Shown: piece by piece, positions 47,399-60,892 of the stretch
Numbering within the stretch: the stretch's first letter is position 1
Layout: each line of letters opens with the position of its first letter
From: Anisakis pegreffii
Lineage: Eukaryota > Nematoda > Chromadorea > Rhabditida > Anisakidae
Assembly (NCBI GenBank): GCA_035041965.1
Contig: JAPYMA010000098.1
Location: 1-64,000, forward strand
Length of the DNA stretch: 64,000 nt
Reading direction: 5' to 3'
Position numbers and translations under genes: made by a program
Notes under the pieces: generated by a model
Told to the model about the DNA's origin: nothing
Database searches by the model: none
What the model saw: only the letters and a program-made list of their open reading frames with translations

Positions 47399-50300
47399 TT
47401 AGTCGAATCTGAGCTGGTGTTCCATCCCGATTTGTTCCATTAAATCGGGATGGTCGCTCTTGAATCGTTTGAGATATTGGCAGCATTGGTCTGCCCTCCA
47501 CGCTGCCTCGGAGGCCAGGTGCCTCTTGCGAGGATTTGACGGCACCTGGACCTCTTCTGCGTCCTCATCTGGGACCGCGATATGCGAGTTATCGCGGCCC
47601 AGAATCATTAGACGCTCGGCAGCGGTTTTTCGCGTCTCCAAGGTCTTTTTGGAGACGCCGACGCACCTTTCGGATCTGTGGGCGTCCATGATAATTTTGA
47701 TTTCGGCGGCCGAAAGGTGCGCCGAGGGGGGCAAGATCACGTTGTGGCCGCAGGCAGTGCAGAGGGCTGAAAATTCAGATTGAGTTGGCTTGTAAAGGAT
47801 TGATTTTCAACGGTCATATAAATGAGTGATTCCATTAATTCAGCTTAAACCATCCAGAACCATAGTGGAAAAATATCACTTCTCAAGTCTTCATAAGAGA
47901 AGTTCGAAGGCTTCTTATAGATATTTCATTGGAATTGAAGATTCTTAATAGAATAGTTCAAAGTGAAAAATTGAATAGAGTGTGTAAACTGATAACATAC
48001 TTTGGCGACGGTGACAAGCCGCCCTCTGCACATGAATTTTCCAGGCCCGGACCGTTTTGAATGGCTGGTCGGGCCTGGCACATCCGGCTAGACGGCACCC
48101 TGAAACATCAAATAATAAGCAAAAATGAACATTTAATCACCCTGTCATATTATCAGTTTTTAAAACTCAATTCAGTGTTTGAGTATTTTGCTATTCTCAC
48201 CTTCAAAGCAGGCTTATACTCAATGAATATTCAAGGCGATCAATTCAGAGGCAATCAATTAAGATTATCTCAAACAATTTAATGAAAAATGATCAGTCAA
48301 TAGAAACTTACAGATCATGTTGTTGTCGACGTGATACGCTTCCGTATCTGGTGCCGCTAGCTCGGCCTGATGTTCCGGCCGCAAATGCTCGATGTTATGC
48401 GGCCGGAAGACCTGCGGCTCACGCTGCTGCTTCGGCTGCCTTGGGGTCTGGGGCCTGCGCCTAAAAGATGTCCATCTTACGATGATACAGAGCGAAAATG
48501 ATCGATTCATTCATAATGCAATTCATTTCATTAGACAATGTGTGTCCATATGAGGTAAGCAGTACTTTCCATACGAAATATGTAGTATAAACTCCTCACT
48601 CTAATTTGCCGTCAGTTTTAAAAAATTCTTTGACTGTGTACTCCTATATGAAAAAAGATTTCATAACACAATAATCTCTGATTTTTCAATTTGTATTGTT
48701 TGTCATACTTTGCGAACGCATTGCAAAATGAATGATAAAGATGTTGCAAAATGAATAATACTGAAATATTAGTTCGACTAAATTCAGAAGATGAAACTTA
48801 CAAGAAGTAACGGGGCTGCGCAGGCCCCTCTTCTGCTTGTGTTGGGTTAGTTTCGTCGTGAGTGTTGTCGTTAGGTTGGGGTTGGTTAGCGTCGTTATCT
48901 GTTAGTTCCTCCTCATCTTCTTCTCCCCCATAAAATATCCCCATAAACGGTTCCTCGGGCTGTGGCAGGGGTTCGGCGGGCCGCTCCTCCTGAGAGCCGG
49001 GTGATGGGTTGGGTCCCCGACGGTCCAACATCTGGAATGATCAACTCGATTATGAACTGATTCGAAGTTCTTAGCTGAAAGCAATAATTATTTTCCTCAG
49101 TTTAGCCACTGGTACAGTTTGCGACTGATAAAATGATTTGTTTAACACCGAAAAATATTCCGCAAGAAAATTCAACTGCGATGTTGGTGACATCATGAAG
49201 GTATTTTTTCATCAACACCGACTTCTTCACGAAGTGAATCTCGTTCACTTCAGAAATTATTCATTCGATAACATCTGCAGTATTTCCATTTGAATTAGTC
49301 TAAAGGTCATCAACTATTTCTGAAGTATCAATCAAAATTTCATTCAACTTCACTTACGTCGACTGGCACTGGGACTTGCCAAAGTTCCATTTCGTCTTCG
49401 AATAATTCGGAATCGACATACTGAAAAATATTGTGTAATTATTTTGACTATTCATTACATCAAAATTTCTATCATTATTATTCTTGTTATTATTATAAGA
49501 TCTAAACTTCCTGAATCAGATTATTGTCATTATAACCATCGTTAGGAAAGAATTTGTTGAACAACTTAACTGAAAAGTATCATTAAAGGAACTCACTTGG
49601 AGCGTCGGTTCCCCAAGGAATACGGCGTACCGGTCGGCCGCCTCTCGTATTATTTGAAATACCGCCCCGGTCACGCCGTATTTCCAGCTCCTCTCGTTTT
49701 GGACGTCGGCATGGTAGATGAGGAGCTGGATCCCCATCATCCGGCAGATGGCCTCGATGAGCAGGGGGGAGGGTGCCCCTGCTCTAAAAGCTTGCACTGA
49801 AATTGGGCAACAATTATTATTTGATGCGCATTCACAAGGTTCTATGAGGATTTCTTATCTTATCTGTTCAACATCCATTAATCCTATCAACTTCTTATTA
49901 TTTGAATCGATCATTTTGCGCTCATCTCAACATCAGACACATATCCTCGATTAAACTGACGAGACTCGGTGATTTCAAAAGAATTTTTCATTTCATCCAT
50001 TCATGTACTTGATACATTGTGTAGTAATACATGAGTTAATAATGTTAATAAAATTATTATTTCGTGCAGTCGCAAATAAACTTACAGACTGAATGGCCAC
50101 CCAGTTCGGGTGGCAATTGGGCAATTGTTAGCGGCCATCACTCGTCGACCCACCGAACCAATTCCAGGTAATTGGGCATCATACTCAGAACCCCCAGTAC
50201 CTGCAGCAAATTGCTGCAGTAGACTTTTCCGCGACTCCCATACTGCAAATCGTCCTCCACCATCCTCGACTCCGGGTGACCCGGAACTCCTTCCAACACG

Positions 50301-50407
50301 CGCCTCGCAAAATTCTTAAACCTCACGTCCCGTTCGTTAACCGGGTCCCTTTTCCCACTCCTACGTCTGCTCCCGCTGCTTCTTCTATCACTGCTACTTC
50401 TCGGCAT
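47399..50407 (-). CDS. GC-rich seven-exon gene with zinc-finger-like region and an in-frame TGA
   Basis: Exons in transcript order: 50407-50086, 49796-49597, 49420-49358, 49031-48802, 48460-48312, 48099-48001, 47766-47399. They join with perfect phase to 477 codons including the stop. Codon 90 (50140-50138) is TGA in the middle of exon 1. Exon 1 starts Arg/Ser-rich (MPRSSSDRRSSGSRRRSGK). Exon 2 reads LIEAICRMMGIQLLIYHADV and later DRYAVFLGEP, which faintly recalls an OTU-type fold, but no OTU catalytic Cys motif is visible. Exon 4 is acidic and Pro-rich. Exons 6-7 give CRLAGCARPDQPFKTV, AWKIHVQRAACH, then CTACGHNVILPP, a possible C2H2/C2HC finger followed by a CxxCGH knuckle. The exons are GC-rich in AT-rich surroundings, and a broken copy of exon 1 lies at 44294-44500. 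It may be a recent pseudogene, a transposon-derived gene, or a gene with stop-codon recoding. The product is not recognised. Confidence 0.65.
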
Positions 50408-52162
50408 CTTATTCAACTGAAAATGCCGTTTAATCAATCCTCTTCTTATCTCTCATCATGTTTTGCAAAATCCCAGTAAAAATTCGAGTAGATTCTGGTT
50501 ACAGTTCATCACGTATGTTTCCATGTCTTACGTCGTCAATTATGTTTGGATAATCATTATAATACTTCAATTTGTCAATTATATTGCATCACCATCAACA
50601 TCATCGGATATCTCCGTATGACAAGCGGCTGAGAATCGCATACAATAAGAGCAGGTAATTGACTGCAGGAGATGATTGTTATAGATTTCGCTGTCGCCGC
50701 TGTCTTCAACCTAAGCGGTTTCAGAATTCATGCGCTTAGATCTTTAGTTTCAGAGGCTCTTTTCAGCAAATTCCTCATGATCATATGCATGCCGAAATTT
50801 TCTCAAGTAATTAGGAACAACTGTAAACACTACAGAGTGAAGACATTTTACTAGCACTTAGAGCGTGTTCTCATTTGGCGGTTTCATTTTCAAAGTAAAA
50901 CCTCTCCAAATGAGACCAAATTTTGCTGTAGTTTGACAAAAATAAACGAATTTTTATGAAACTACAACAAAATCAGAATGCGAATAACTGTAACAGGATT
51001 AGGAACACATACTTCATAGCTGAGGTGATTAATTATAAGAAGATTGGAGTCATTCGAGAAATTACATTTTTGAACTATTGATGAATTCTTAAGCTTACAC
51101 AAATTTATGAGACTCAATTCATTTCGACAGATTGCATTTTTTTCGTAGCAGGCAATAGCGCATTTTTCATGATTCAGTTGCTAGTGGAACTGCATCTTCC
51201 GGTAGTGCGATAGCCCGCTACTTGTTTGCATTGCTGAAATTTGCAGCGATAGCTCATGCTAAAATAATTTCTGCCTGCATAAATTAGCGATGACTTAGGC
51301 TATTTTCTTTCATTAGCATTTTAGTGAGCTGCTACTTTTCAAGTTACCTCGTCAATTTTCATCTGCATGGTAAACTTATTTTTCGCAACATCATGATGCT
51401 GGTAAAGTTTTGCAACTTCCTAAGAAATCTATATTTTTACGGATGTTCGTGAGTTGAGTCGACATACAGCTTAACATCTGTTCTGATTTGCAGCTGTAGG
51501 CCATATCTCAAGTCGACAAGCCACAGGGAAACAGTTCCGAGAAGCTGGACTGGGAGGCCGATTCGATTTACCAAACTGTAATTCTAATATTTGTGAAATT
51601 TTCGAAACAAAATATATTTATATCATCGTGCGGAACACGGCAAACTAATTTCGAATCTATTCGCCAATTCTACGAAACCAATTTTGGTCATCAGTTGTGG
51701 AGAGGGGGGAGGGGGTGGAAGAAGATCAAGCAATGAGTAATGATAACCATGTACATACCCATTCTTCCTATAATATCAAGATATACCTAGTTTTGACATG
51801 TATAGTCGATTTTGACACATGATCAACTTTGGTATAAATAGAATAGCCCTGGAATATAATCAGAAATGTGTAATTTATTCATGATATCAGTCTCACAAAA
51901 CTTCAATAACTAAAATATCTACTTGTAGGTATATTAGTTCCAAACATAACCTTCTCCCTTCACCACTCGTATTTGACCAGACCCCGTTACCTCATTATCT
52001 GAATGTGTATCTTAAGTGAAGTACTTCTAAATATTATTGCAATAATCAGTAGAGGTGATATTTTCATCAACAATGGGACTGAGATATGGGTGGGTAAGGA
52101 GATTCTATAAATGTAAGGAATTTCATTATCCAGTCTACAACTTTTTCTGTTTGCTACGACAG
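50408..52162. other. AT-rich DNA 5' of the zinc-finger-like gene
   Basis: No supported open frame. A G-rich run (gagaggggggagggggtgg) lies at about 51700. Promoter elements for the minus-strand gene are expected but not recognised. Confidence 0.4.
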
Positions 52163-54000
52163 TCATTCTGATTGCCGTAATTTACTGACACCTTCACTTT
52201 TCTCCCGATATTTGTTTTCGCATAAAGCGAGCAGGGTCCAGAGCAAATCAGTCGCCAACTGAACGCGCAGTTCTAATCGATAATGTTTCGCTTCATTGCT
52301 ATCATGTTTCAGATTCTTCGGAACTTTGGACTTACGATATTCTTCAATGAGATTCAAGACAATAACAGAGTTCGAAAATTGTATGCTCAAGGTGGACATT
52401 GATGAGGAAATAATCAGACGTTGTTTCTCCGTAACACAGAATATACCCATCAATTCACAATGAATTTCCAAAACGGCTATATATTGCCGTGTAAATTTCG
52501 TACAAACTTTTCCGAATTTCTTATCAAAAACTCAAACGTGCCTCTGAATTTCAGTAAGATAGTAAGCATACAATATTTGAATGCAATTACGATGAACGAT
52601 GTGGATGATCAGTCAATTCAGTTGGCAAATCGCTCGCATGTTCACTTTGGAAAGCGATATCAAAGTGATCAAGCAAAACATCAAAAAGCTTTGGTGTTTA
52701 AATTGAATTTGAAATTATTTCTGTAAACTTTATGGCAAAAATGTTGCGCAAATGATAATGAAATCATTACCTTTCATTTTTTTTGTGGCAGAATGCTTCA
52801 GTATAACATCATGGAGTATGTCAGCAAAAATTTTGGGTGATTCGATAGAATGGAATGAGTTGCGTGTTCATTTTCAAGCAGAACTCGTCAATAGAAAACG
52901 CGCAAGATGTATGCTTGGAGTCAGCAGATGAATCAACTCGAAAAGACATGATTACGAACAAGCATTACTGAGTATTATCTGGATTAATTCGGTGATTTTG
53001 CAGAGATGCATAATGGAATAAAGTATGTACGGATTTGTATACGATTAAATGAAATATGAAGAACATATCAGTGTGTAAAAAACGATATCACGATAGGAAC
53101 ATATCAATAGTGCACAGATAACAATGCAATGGAGTATGAAATATAATGTAATCAAATGAAAATTAAAATGTTGAAGAGATGCATGCAAAAGATAATGAAA
53201 TGGTATCAATTAAAGCTTACATATTATAAAAAATCCAATAAAGAAGTTGTTGCGCTGCTGAATTGTTGTCAAAATTCTCCAAAAACCTGAAATTCATCGA
53301 ATTAGTATTGTGGATTAAAAAGGATGATGATATCAAAAAGTTCGAGAAGAATGGAACTATCGAAGGATGTCTGAGAGTTTTAGAAAGAGAGGCACGAAAA
53401 GAATTCCGGATTCCTGAAATTTTGAAAATAGAGAATACTGGACCACAATTTGACTGAGTCTCGCTTGAATCTGGAATGGGTGGGACAAAACGAAAATAAT
53501 GACAGTCCGTGGAAAAAACTGAAATTAAGATAAATGAATATGAATGATTTAAAAAGTCATCGACGAAACTCACTGGAGAATTTGACCGATCTCTTGAAAA
53601 GCTCCCAAAACAATTTTTCAGCTGCTTGGTGTGGTCAGCACCTCGTATTACTGAAATTCAATAAATTAAGACAGATACTGAGAGTTCTCATTGATCTCTG
53701 TTTTTGCACGAATGAGGATAGTGATTTGCATATCGTCACGACGAGAATAAAACTACAGGTAAGATTATCGATCAAGTGAAGCAACACAAAAATTAAGCAA
53801 TGACATTTCGATTTACATACTTTAATGAGCAGACGGTATTCCTCAGTATTGCTATTCAGTGCTATTGTAACATTGAAACATGATAACAAATTGTACAAGT
53901 GCAAATACCACCATGAATAAAGGTATTCTTTTTTAGTCACTAGTAAATTCACGGAAAATAGTCCGAGAAATATTAGGATTGTCACTTAGATAAGGACAAC
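52163..54000. other. Coding-like patches of unresolved strand
   Basis: On the minus strand, 53990-53835 encodes a hydrophobic segment (ILIFLGLFSVNLLVTKKEYL) ending at a good donor (attaaa|gtatgt), and 52471-52163 is a 102-codon open frame ending KYREKSEGVSKLRQSE. On the + strand, 53300-53457 reads DDDIKKFEKNGTIEGCLRVL to a stop, and 53560-53757 ends at a consensus donor (cag|gtaaga). I could not chain either set in phase. One may be a real, unrecognised gene and the other its shadow. Confidence 0.25.
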
Positions 54001-56520
54001 GATTGGCCTCGAAAGCATTTCCTGCACTGAAGACTCAAAAGTTTCATGAACTGACTGAAAATAGCACGGCAAATTGATCAGTTATGGGTGAGTGTGTTCA
54101 GTGAACTAATGATATCTTGTTAAATTCACGGATTAGAGCGATTGTATCAGAACGATTTCATGGAGGTATTTGTCATGATAATAAGCAGCTCCATCTAGGT
54201 AGTGATGCTTGAAAGAAGCGCAGTTATTCATTCAGTGAACGATTTCGAATAGATGGTGGAAGCATCTGCAAAATTGAAGCTATCGAAATCCTCTCAGGAT
54301 TTCAGATAATTGAAGAATTGAAGCATCTGCAAAATTGAACTTCGATTACCATTTCATTAGTTGGATTAAGTGAATCCCTCCCACTGAATTCGCTTCCACT
54401 TACAACAATTAATCATTGTGCAAATGTACGGTATACTATGCCACTCATACACGACTTTTGACAAATTCAGGTGGCTAGTTTGGAAGTTTTTTGTAGGATT
54501 CACTATCGTTGCTATCAGCATCCTTAAATTACAATTATTCAAGAAGATCATTAGTTCCAAGAATCTCTTTCGATTGGTGTTGAAATGGTTCTGTGAAAAA
54601 TTATGAACATAATGTCGAAGTAACTGTAAATTTAAAATTTGCAGTGCAGAAAATCATTTCAGGTTTCGGATGGGTGATATCATTCACATATTCCTTGATG
54701 GTATTGAACGCCGGGCTGCTAGTTTATTTTCGGTGCAAAATAGTCGCAAGAGAGATGATTTGTGAGCTTGAGTTGAACTATTATTGAATGGAGTTATAGC
54801 GAACATGTAAGAAAATATCTCACAATCGCAGAAAAATTTTATTTCATTTTTTTTCTGAGAAACCATACAAATCGAAAGTTCCAAAGCAATCTGAAAATTA
54901 GAAGATGAAGGATTTCAGCAAGTTCAGTTGATCGTGAAACAAATTTTCGACCATTATCTTTTCATAAATCCTTTTGCAAATTGGCTAATTGTAACGCAAA
55001 TCATTGCAAATTCTTCTGGGCGCTGCCTTAAAATCGCACTTTCAACTGAAACTTCCGAAAGAGTATCACTAATTGCAAGCAAGAATGTTTGTGGCTATCA
55101 CTTTCAATGTATTTAATTAAATGTTGTTGGTGATGGAACATCAATAATCAACTGCGAAATATCCGAGAATACAACAAAGTGAGAAAGAACAGTATTGATG
55201 CAGACGGGATTGTTGACGTAGAGGAGAGTGAGCTTGATCGAGTGAAAAACGAATTGAACAATCACATTATTGATCTGTGTGTGCAACCTGTGTAATTCAG
55301 ATGCTCAAATACTCATGCAAAATTCAGTCGGCAGATTAATGCGTCGAGAATCACTCGCGAATGACGTCAATTGTTTTGATGTGCATATGCCAGTCGTGTG
55401 ATCATCCTTCGACTGTAAACTACAAACATCACTTTGAGATTCTACAACTGCACTTGTGAATCTGAATGTTGGTGTTGGAAAACATATTTTTAAGAGTCAG
55501 GCGATATGATTGAAACAGTGAACATTCTTTTGAGAGGATTTACCTGAAAGAATGACAGTTCTTGAGGCGAGTGCAACATATGTCGTCATGCTCAGGTGTT
55601 GTGTACCTTCAGACTTCGTCAGCAACATGGTTTTCGAGCATCTCCATCTGATAGGAGACTAAAGTATCTGAGTTAGGGTCGAAAATTTCAACTTTTTCAC
55701 ATATAGCTATCTATAAGAATCACATCTTGAGTGCAGTGATCACCTTACTATTGGCTATGATATTATGTAAGTCATATTTAGGTAATGCGTACCCACATAT
55801 TTGGACACATCGTGATGAAGAAGAAGAGTTCAATAAAAGTTCATGTATTGTCAGAAGTTCTCAATTTCTTGAGAGATAGCCATGCATAAGAATCGCTATG
55901 AGAACGTAACACTGTTGCGCACCTGCATCAAGCAATGCCACATTAAAGCAATTCATAGGCTCAGGTCTCATTAGCACCGTTGTATTCCAACTTATGTATC
56001 TTATGAGAGAAGACTTCTGCTTTACGGATTTGAACGAATATGCGTTGTTGGAAGAAAATTTTACCTAAGTCTTCTATAAGAATCACACCTTCATCTGCAT
56101 GATGACTGCAATACTGAACGTCTACTTGTCTTGTCTAGGTGATCTGTGCTAGGGGAACTTAAAAATATCAGAACGTTGTACCATACTGATCTTATGTAAG
56201 TTGATTTCTAGTTTTATAAAGTGTGAATAACAACTTCTTGTGATATAGCCATAGGTATTAACCACACAGTAATAAATAGGATCGCAATAATACTGATGGC
56301 GAAATGTGTCACGTAGCTCATACTCGGGCAATTCATCCCCTCAGATGTTGACAGCATCGTAAAATTCAATCATATTTATTTAATAGAACAAGATTTTTGA
56401 TTCAGGAAAACTATCGGCGTCATCTGACAAGAAATTCAATACTACTAACAATTTCTAACGGGAAAATTTTTGAACATAGGAGCGAATTTCTGATTTCCAG
56501 TTGATACCTCATCAATTTAT
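54001..56520. other. AT-rich DNA, no gene seen
   Basis: Only isolated open frames of 60-66 codons occur, on both strands. No repeat family or RNA gene was recognised. Confidence 0.4.
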
Positions 56521-56534
56521 AATCATTTTGAGAG

Positions 56535-57030
56535 GAGGGAAGAGGTGGAAAGTTGCGGCCATACGGATTGCTGGAAGGGGATTGGTGGTGCAATGTGAAG
56601 AGTGAGAGTCCAAAACCTCTGTTGTGTGGGGACGATGGAAAGTTTCAACTTTGCCAAGTTGAATCGATTGGTACCAATCTTATCGAAACAGGAGCAAAAA
56701 ATCATCCCACTGGAAACTTCACAAAAATCCTAACCACGCATACCCCTTACGATCTCCAAATCCGCATTTTCGAAATATTGATGGTGTTTGCACTGGCTGT
56801 TGGGTGGACCGACCTGAGGTTTCAAATGCTCCTACCAAAGAAGAGGATGGAGTGTCGGTCAGCTCGAGCAATTTACCATTCTATTTGCCATCGTTTTCGT
56901 GCGGCTATGGTTACGAACTTCCTCACTCAGATCTAGTTGACAGAAAGAAAGAGGAGCATGCACATTCTGAAGTGCTGATAAAATACTGTCGAAGATGTCG
57001 ATACGAAGCCTGTCCCATGGCCACCTGACG
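56535..57030 (+). other. Possible gene fragment with Cys-rich and hydrophobic segments
   Basis: The 127-codon frame at 56553-56936 contains PYGLLEGDWWCNVKSES, LLCGDDGKFQLCQVES and a hydrophobic IFEILMVFALAVGW. From about 56770 a different frame reads VDRPEVSNAPTKEEDGVSV to KYCRRCRYEACPMAT and stops at about 57028. The first part looks like a Cys-containing ectodomain followed by a membrane segment, the second like a cytoplasmic tail. Joining them needs a frameshift or an intron I could not place. Family not recognised; it may be a pseudogene. Confidence 0.3.
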
Positions 57031-58700
57031 AGAAATGGAAAGGGTTTTTTCGAAGTTTCATGTTTTCCACGAAAGAAAAAATTGAGCATATGTCAGAGAC
57101 GGCAACGTTTCTTGTGCATATACCTAACGTTCAAACAATGACACTCGTTCAAGCTTGTAGATCTCATCGTATGATTTACGCTAACATGCATTCAACATCA
57201 TATTATAAATGTTCTATTCGTAATATTGCTTTACCATTTCTATCCTATGCTAAATAACATTTGAAGAGTTGTCTTTTAGAGACCCTGTCCCCTTTGGAGA
57301 GAATCTATCATCCTATTCGAGACTTCCCACTTGTTTCTTTTTTGTCATACGTCATGTTTTTCGAAAAAATCTCATTCATTCCTCGAGATTAATATTAATA
57401 TGCTGAAGATATATGTGACATTCCTCCTGGAACGTTCCTCAATAAATGATCACCCATTTTAGTTATCTTTTGCTGAATCGCTCACACCGTTTTGCATTTT
57501 CAAAATGGCTTCTCACGTGGATATTTCGATATGCCTTCAAATTTCAAGTTTTTAGTCCCAAACTGCGGTGCAAACAATCGTTTTAAGACCAGAACCTATA
57601 CTGCACCTTAATTCCCCCAAACCTATCAACACAAAACTACAACAGTCGCCGTCACAACAATCCTAAGCTCATTGAAACTGACAAGTCCTTTCAAGCTGTT
57701 TCGGTGTGATGTGTGATAACACGTGAAGTAACATTTATGCAGCTGTCGCGCCACGCACCATTCGTATGTTCAAATTTATCCTAATCTCAGTAAATCATGG
57801 GCTTATGTCCAGGCAAGAGCTTGAAACTTGAGCCTGTCCCTATCATGTCACGTCGAGTTGCACCCGGGTATTTTATGCGGAACTCTCTACGCATTTTGCG
57901 ATTGTCTCAATCATGGAACGCCTCCAAATCATGCCCAGCAATACTTCCCCTCATTACGCCTGGCGCGACAGCATAAAAAACATGGTAATGAACAACGACA
58001 GGATGAACAAAGTGATGAAGGCACCAAAACACGTAATAATAACATAAACAACAACAACAACAACACCAAGCAATCAAACAAATATTCCCATAAACACGAG
58101 GTTTCAATGCAAGCATCCAATAATACAATCAAAAACAGGATAACATGAACAAATTCTGAAATCATATCTTGAAAACGAAATCAAACTAAGCCGATGGAAT
58201 CATTTCGGTCCCACTTAAAATTAGTTTAAGGTCAAGTTAAACTATTGCTGAGTGATGCCTGACTCAGGTCTTGCCATCGTCTACATAGGTATGCGAGCAA
58301 TCCATGGAATGCTGTCTGACTTCCAACGTCTCAAGTTATCAACTAAGTGCTCGAATGATAAAGTTTGAGAAAATTTCATAATGTTACACAGGAAACGCTA
58401 CTTAAAAAACAATTTTTCTAGATCTAACACATCAACTCATTCCAAGTCTGTGAAGACGTTGTGGTAGCAGAAAGGAGAAAAGTCTAACCTCTATGCACAG
58501 ACCGAACCGCAGTTATCCAGTTCAACTCTAGCCTGGAATATATGCTCTCGGAAGCGATCAATTATTAAAAACAGGGGCGATGATTTTAGAATTTGGCAGC
58601 AACTGAATATCTTCTATTCAATAAACTGAAGAGCCGATAACGCTTCCCATCCCATCTCATTGGATTTCCCTGAGTCATTAAGTACCTTATTAGCACTAAT
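57031..58700. other. AT-rich DNA with a short CAA microsatellite
   Basis: An aacaacaacaacaacaac run lies at about 58046-58064 and creates the long Asn-rich open frame there. Nothing else was recognised. Confidence 0.5.
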
Positions 58701-58714
58701 GACGGACAATAGCT

Positions 58715-59900
58715 GCACTGGCATGGGAAATAAGGATATCATCATAGATGTGTATGAATGCCATCATGACACTAGCTAATAGATAAGCTTCGGCGAGTAA
58801 CCACAAACACCTGAGAGATTTCTCCTCATAACACATTTGATAACATTGGAACTTTATTCCAGCTGTTATCAAACAGCACTACAAGGAGACGTTCTTCGAG
58901 TCACCAGTCAGCAACTCGACTCTACAGGTGAGTGGTCCAGGCGAACTTTCCAGACCTACCGCTAACTTCATAAGGCTATTCATACCCTACGTTCATGAAA
59001 CTCAGTTTTATAGGGATAGTTTTCTTCCTTTCATATGCCAGTGTAGCTATCAAAACAAAACTGAAGAACCCACAGTATCTCTCCTCTCATTTGGATGGAT
59101 TTCTCAATGTTATCAAGTACCTTATTAACACTAATGATAGGCAATAACTGCACTGGCAAGGGAAATAAGGATTGCATCATAGAAGTGTATGAATGCCATC
59201 ATGACACTAGCTAATAGATAAGCTTCGGCGAGTAACCACAAACACCTGAGAGTTTTCTTCTTATAATACATTTAACAACATCGAAATTAAGCGATATGAT
59301 TTCATAAGTATATTCAATGGTCAACCCGATCATAATTACCCCCTGTTAAGGGAAAGTGCGCACGGTGAGTCCGGGAACCCTCGTTACCTAAGCAAATGCC
59401 CGAAGGCACTACTCAGGCCAACTTACGCGCATTCCCTAGCCCCGGTCAAATTGGCGCCTTTCCCGGGCCGGGAACGCCCTTTTTATATTGTGCAGAAAGA
59501 ATGCTCACGATACTCGGGCAAGTATCGCAGGCATATTTCAAAAAATTTCTCCCCGATTCGCCGAGACTGCCGGTAGGTGGGGAACACCTGTCGCATTTAC
59601 CTAAACTAGCCCCGCTTATTGGCAGCTCGACGGGTTGGGATCGCCCACGCAACCAAAATCTGCTTTTTAAGAATGACCATTGACTACACAAATGATATCG
59701 CACCAGCCTTATTCCAGATGTCACTAAATAGTATTATCTATGAGGAAGACATTCTTCGAGTCACCAGTCAGCAACTCGACTCTACAGGTGAGTGGTCCAG
59801 GCGAACTTTCCAGACCTACCGCTAACTTCATGAGGCGATTCATACCCTACGTTCGTGACACTCATTTTTGTTGGGACATATTTCTTCTTTTCATATGCCA
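58715..59900. repeat. Local duplication interrupted by a GC-rich island
   Basis: The block gtgtatgaatgccatcatga, continuing through cttcggcgagtaaccacaaa, occurs at 58750 and 59185 (period 435). The block ttcttcgagtcaccagtcag, continuing through cgactctacaggtgagtgg, occurs at 58892 and 59752 (period 860). The different spacing is explained by a GC-rich segment at 59345-59680 that is present only once. The parts that repeat are well conserved. Confidence 0.85.
59345..59680. other. GC-rich island, possibly an insertion
   Basis: About 335 bp is rich in ccgggccgggaac- and gggcaagtatcgc-type sequence, unlike its AT-rich surroundings. It is open on both strands (95 codons on +, 92 on -). The minus frame shows GKCDRCSPPTG and ACDTCPS, two CxxC pairs. 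There is no start, splice site or homologue I can name. It may be a captured exon or a transposon piece. Confidence 0.4.
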
Positions 59901-60892
59901 GTGTAACTATTGTCAATATTTGCTACAGTTCCTCCCGCAAGCAAATATTCTCTTATGCGTTACTCTACCTCTAAAGAGTGATCAGTTCCGAGAGCTTGTT
60001 TCTCAACTATGAGTTTATTGGGCTACTGTCTTCGAGCTGTGCATAGATGACTAGACATTTCTCTGAATCACATGCCTGAGGTCTAGTCAGGTCAGTTCAA
60101 GTCCAAGTCAAGTTGATTTAATTTGAGAAAGCTCAACGTCAGATTCAAATCGATATCAGTCAATCTCAAATGATGCCAAATCCGCTAAGTGGTACGTCAA
60201 CTCATAGTAAATTTGCATTCATGTCGCTTTAAACTTTTGACTCACAATCAGTGAGCTTCAATAGTTAAGCTAAGCCAAGTCAATCTTGTTTCAATTAGAA
60301 CTAAGTTAAATGGAACTAGGTGAAAGCTTCTACAGCTACCTCAATATATATCAGCAAGTATCAGTCTCGTATCTATGCTAGAGTCCAACACGGTTCATGC
60401 AATAGAGTCCACGTTGCGGGAGTGGCGGGGGGGGGAGGGAGGGGATGATTAGGTGCACAAACTGAGAAAATTTTCAGTTAGGTGGGATAGGCCACATATA
60501 TAAGGCCAGTCCAAGTCCCTACCTCTGGCTCCGGAGTTAAGCGGGTCATTACGTGCCGCATCCCTCCTTCGCCCTATACATATCCCATAAAAAAGATTCA
60601 CAATGTTAACGACAACAATCAATGTGAAAAACGAATAAGCAAATAAATAAATGAATATATAAATGAATAAATAAATAATGAAAAAAACCATTACAACTGA
60701 TGACAATGAACATTAAAATATCTATACAAATCAATTAATTCAAGATAACAATGAATATATGGATAACAAAACGTAATGAGCCGTAATGCTGACTCAGAAT
60801 TTATTACATTTATCTCTTTGTATCGAACCACTGTAAATGAGATTTTTTATTTCTCGACTGAATGAAACATTTCGAGAATTTTCACTGAGCCC
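59901..60892. other. Non-coding DNA with simple repeats
   Basis: It contains gtcaagt-type degenerate repeats (60090-60300), a G-run (gcgggggggggagggagggg at about 60426) and an aataaataaatgaat microsatellite at about 60645-60685. No gene is supported. Confidence 0.5.

Noticed and set aside
47460..47783. Plus-strand 107-codon frame
   Set aside because: It is antisense to the last exon of the GC-rich gene, whose splice phases favour the minus strand.
56985..57028. Possible nuclear receptor DNA-binding domain end (KYCRRCRYEAC)
   Set aside because: The upstream zinc-binding Cys residues and the P-box helix are absent, so the resemblance is too short.
57828..58165. Overlapping frames on both strands over 100 codons
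   Set aside because: They span a CAA microsatellite and have Asn or Cys/Leu runs typical of simple repeats.
60485..60580. 5S rRNA-like phrase (ggagttaagcgggtcattac)
   Set aside because: The similarity to 5S rRNA is limited to a short agttaagc core; no flanking stem sequences match.
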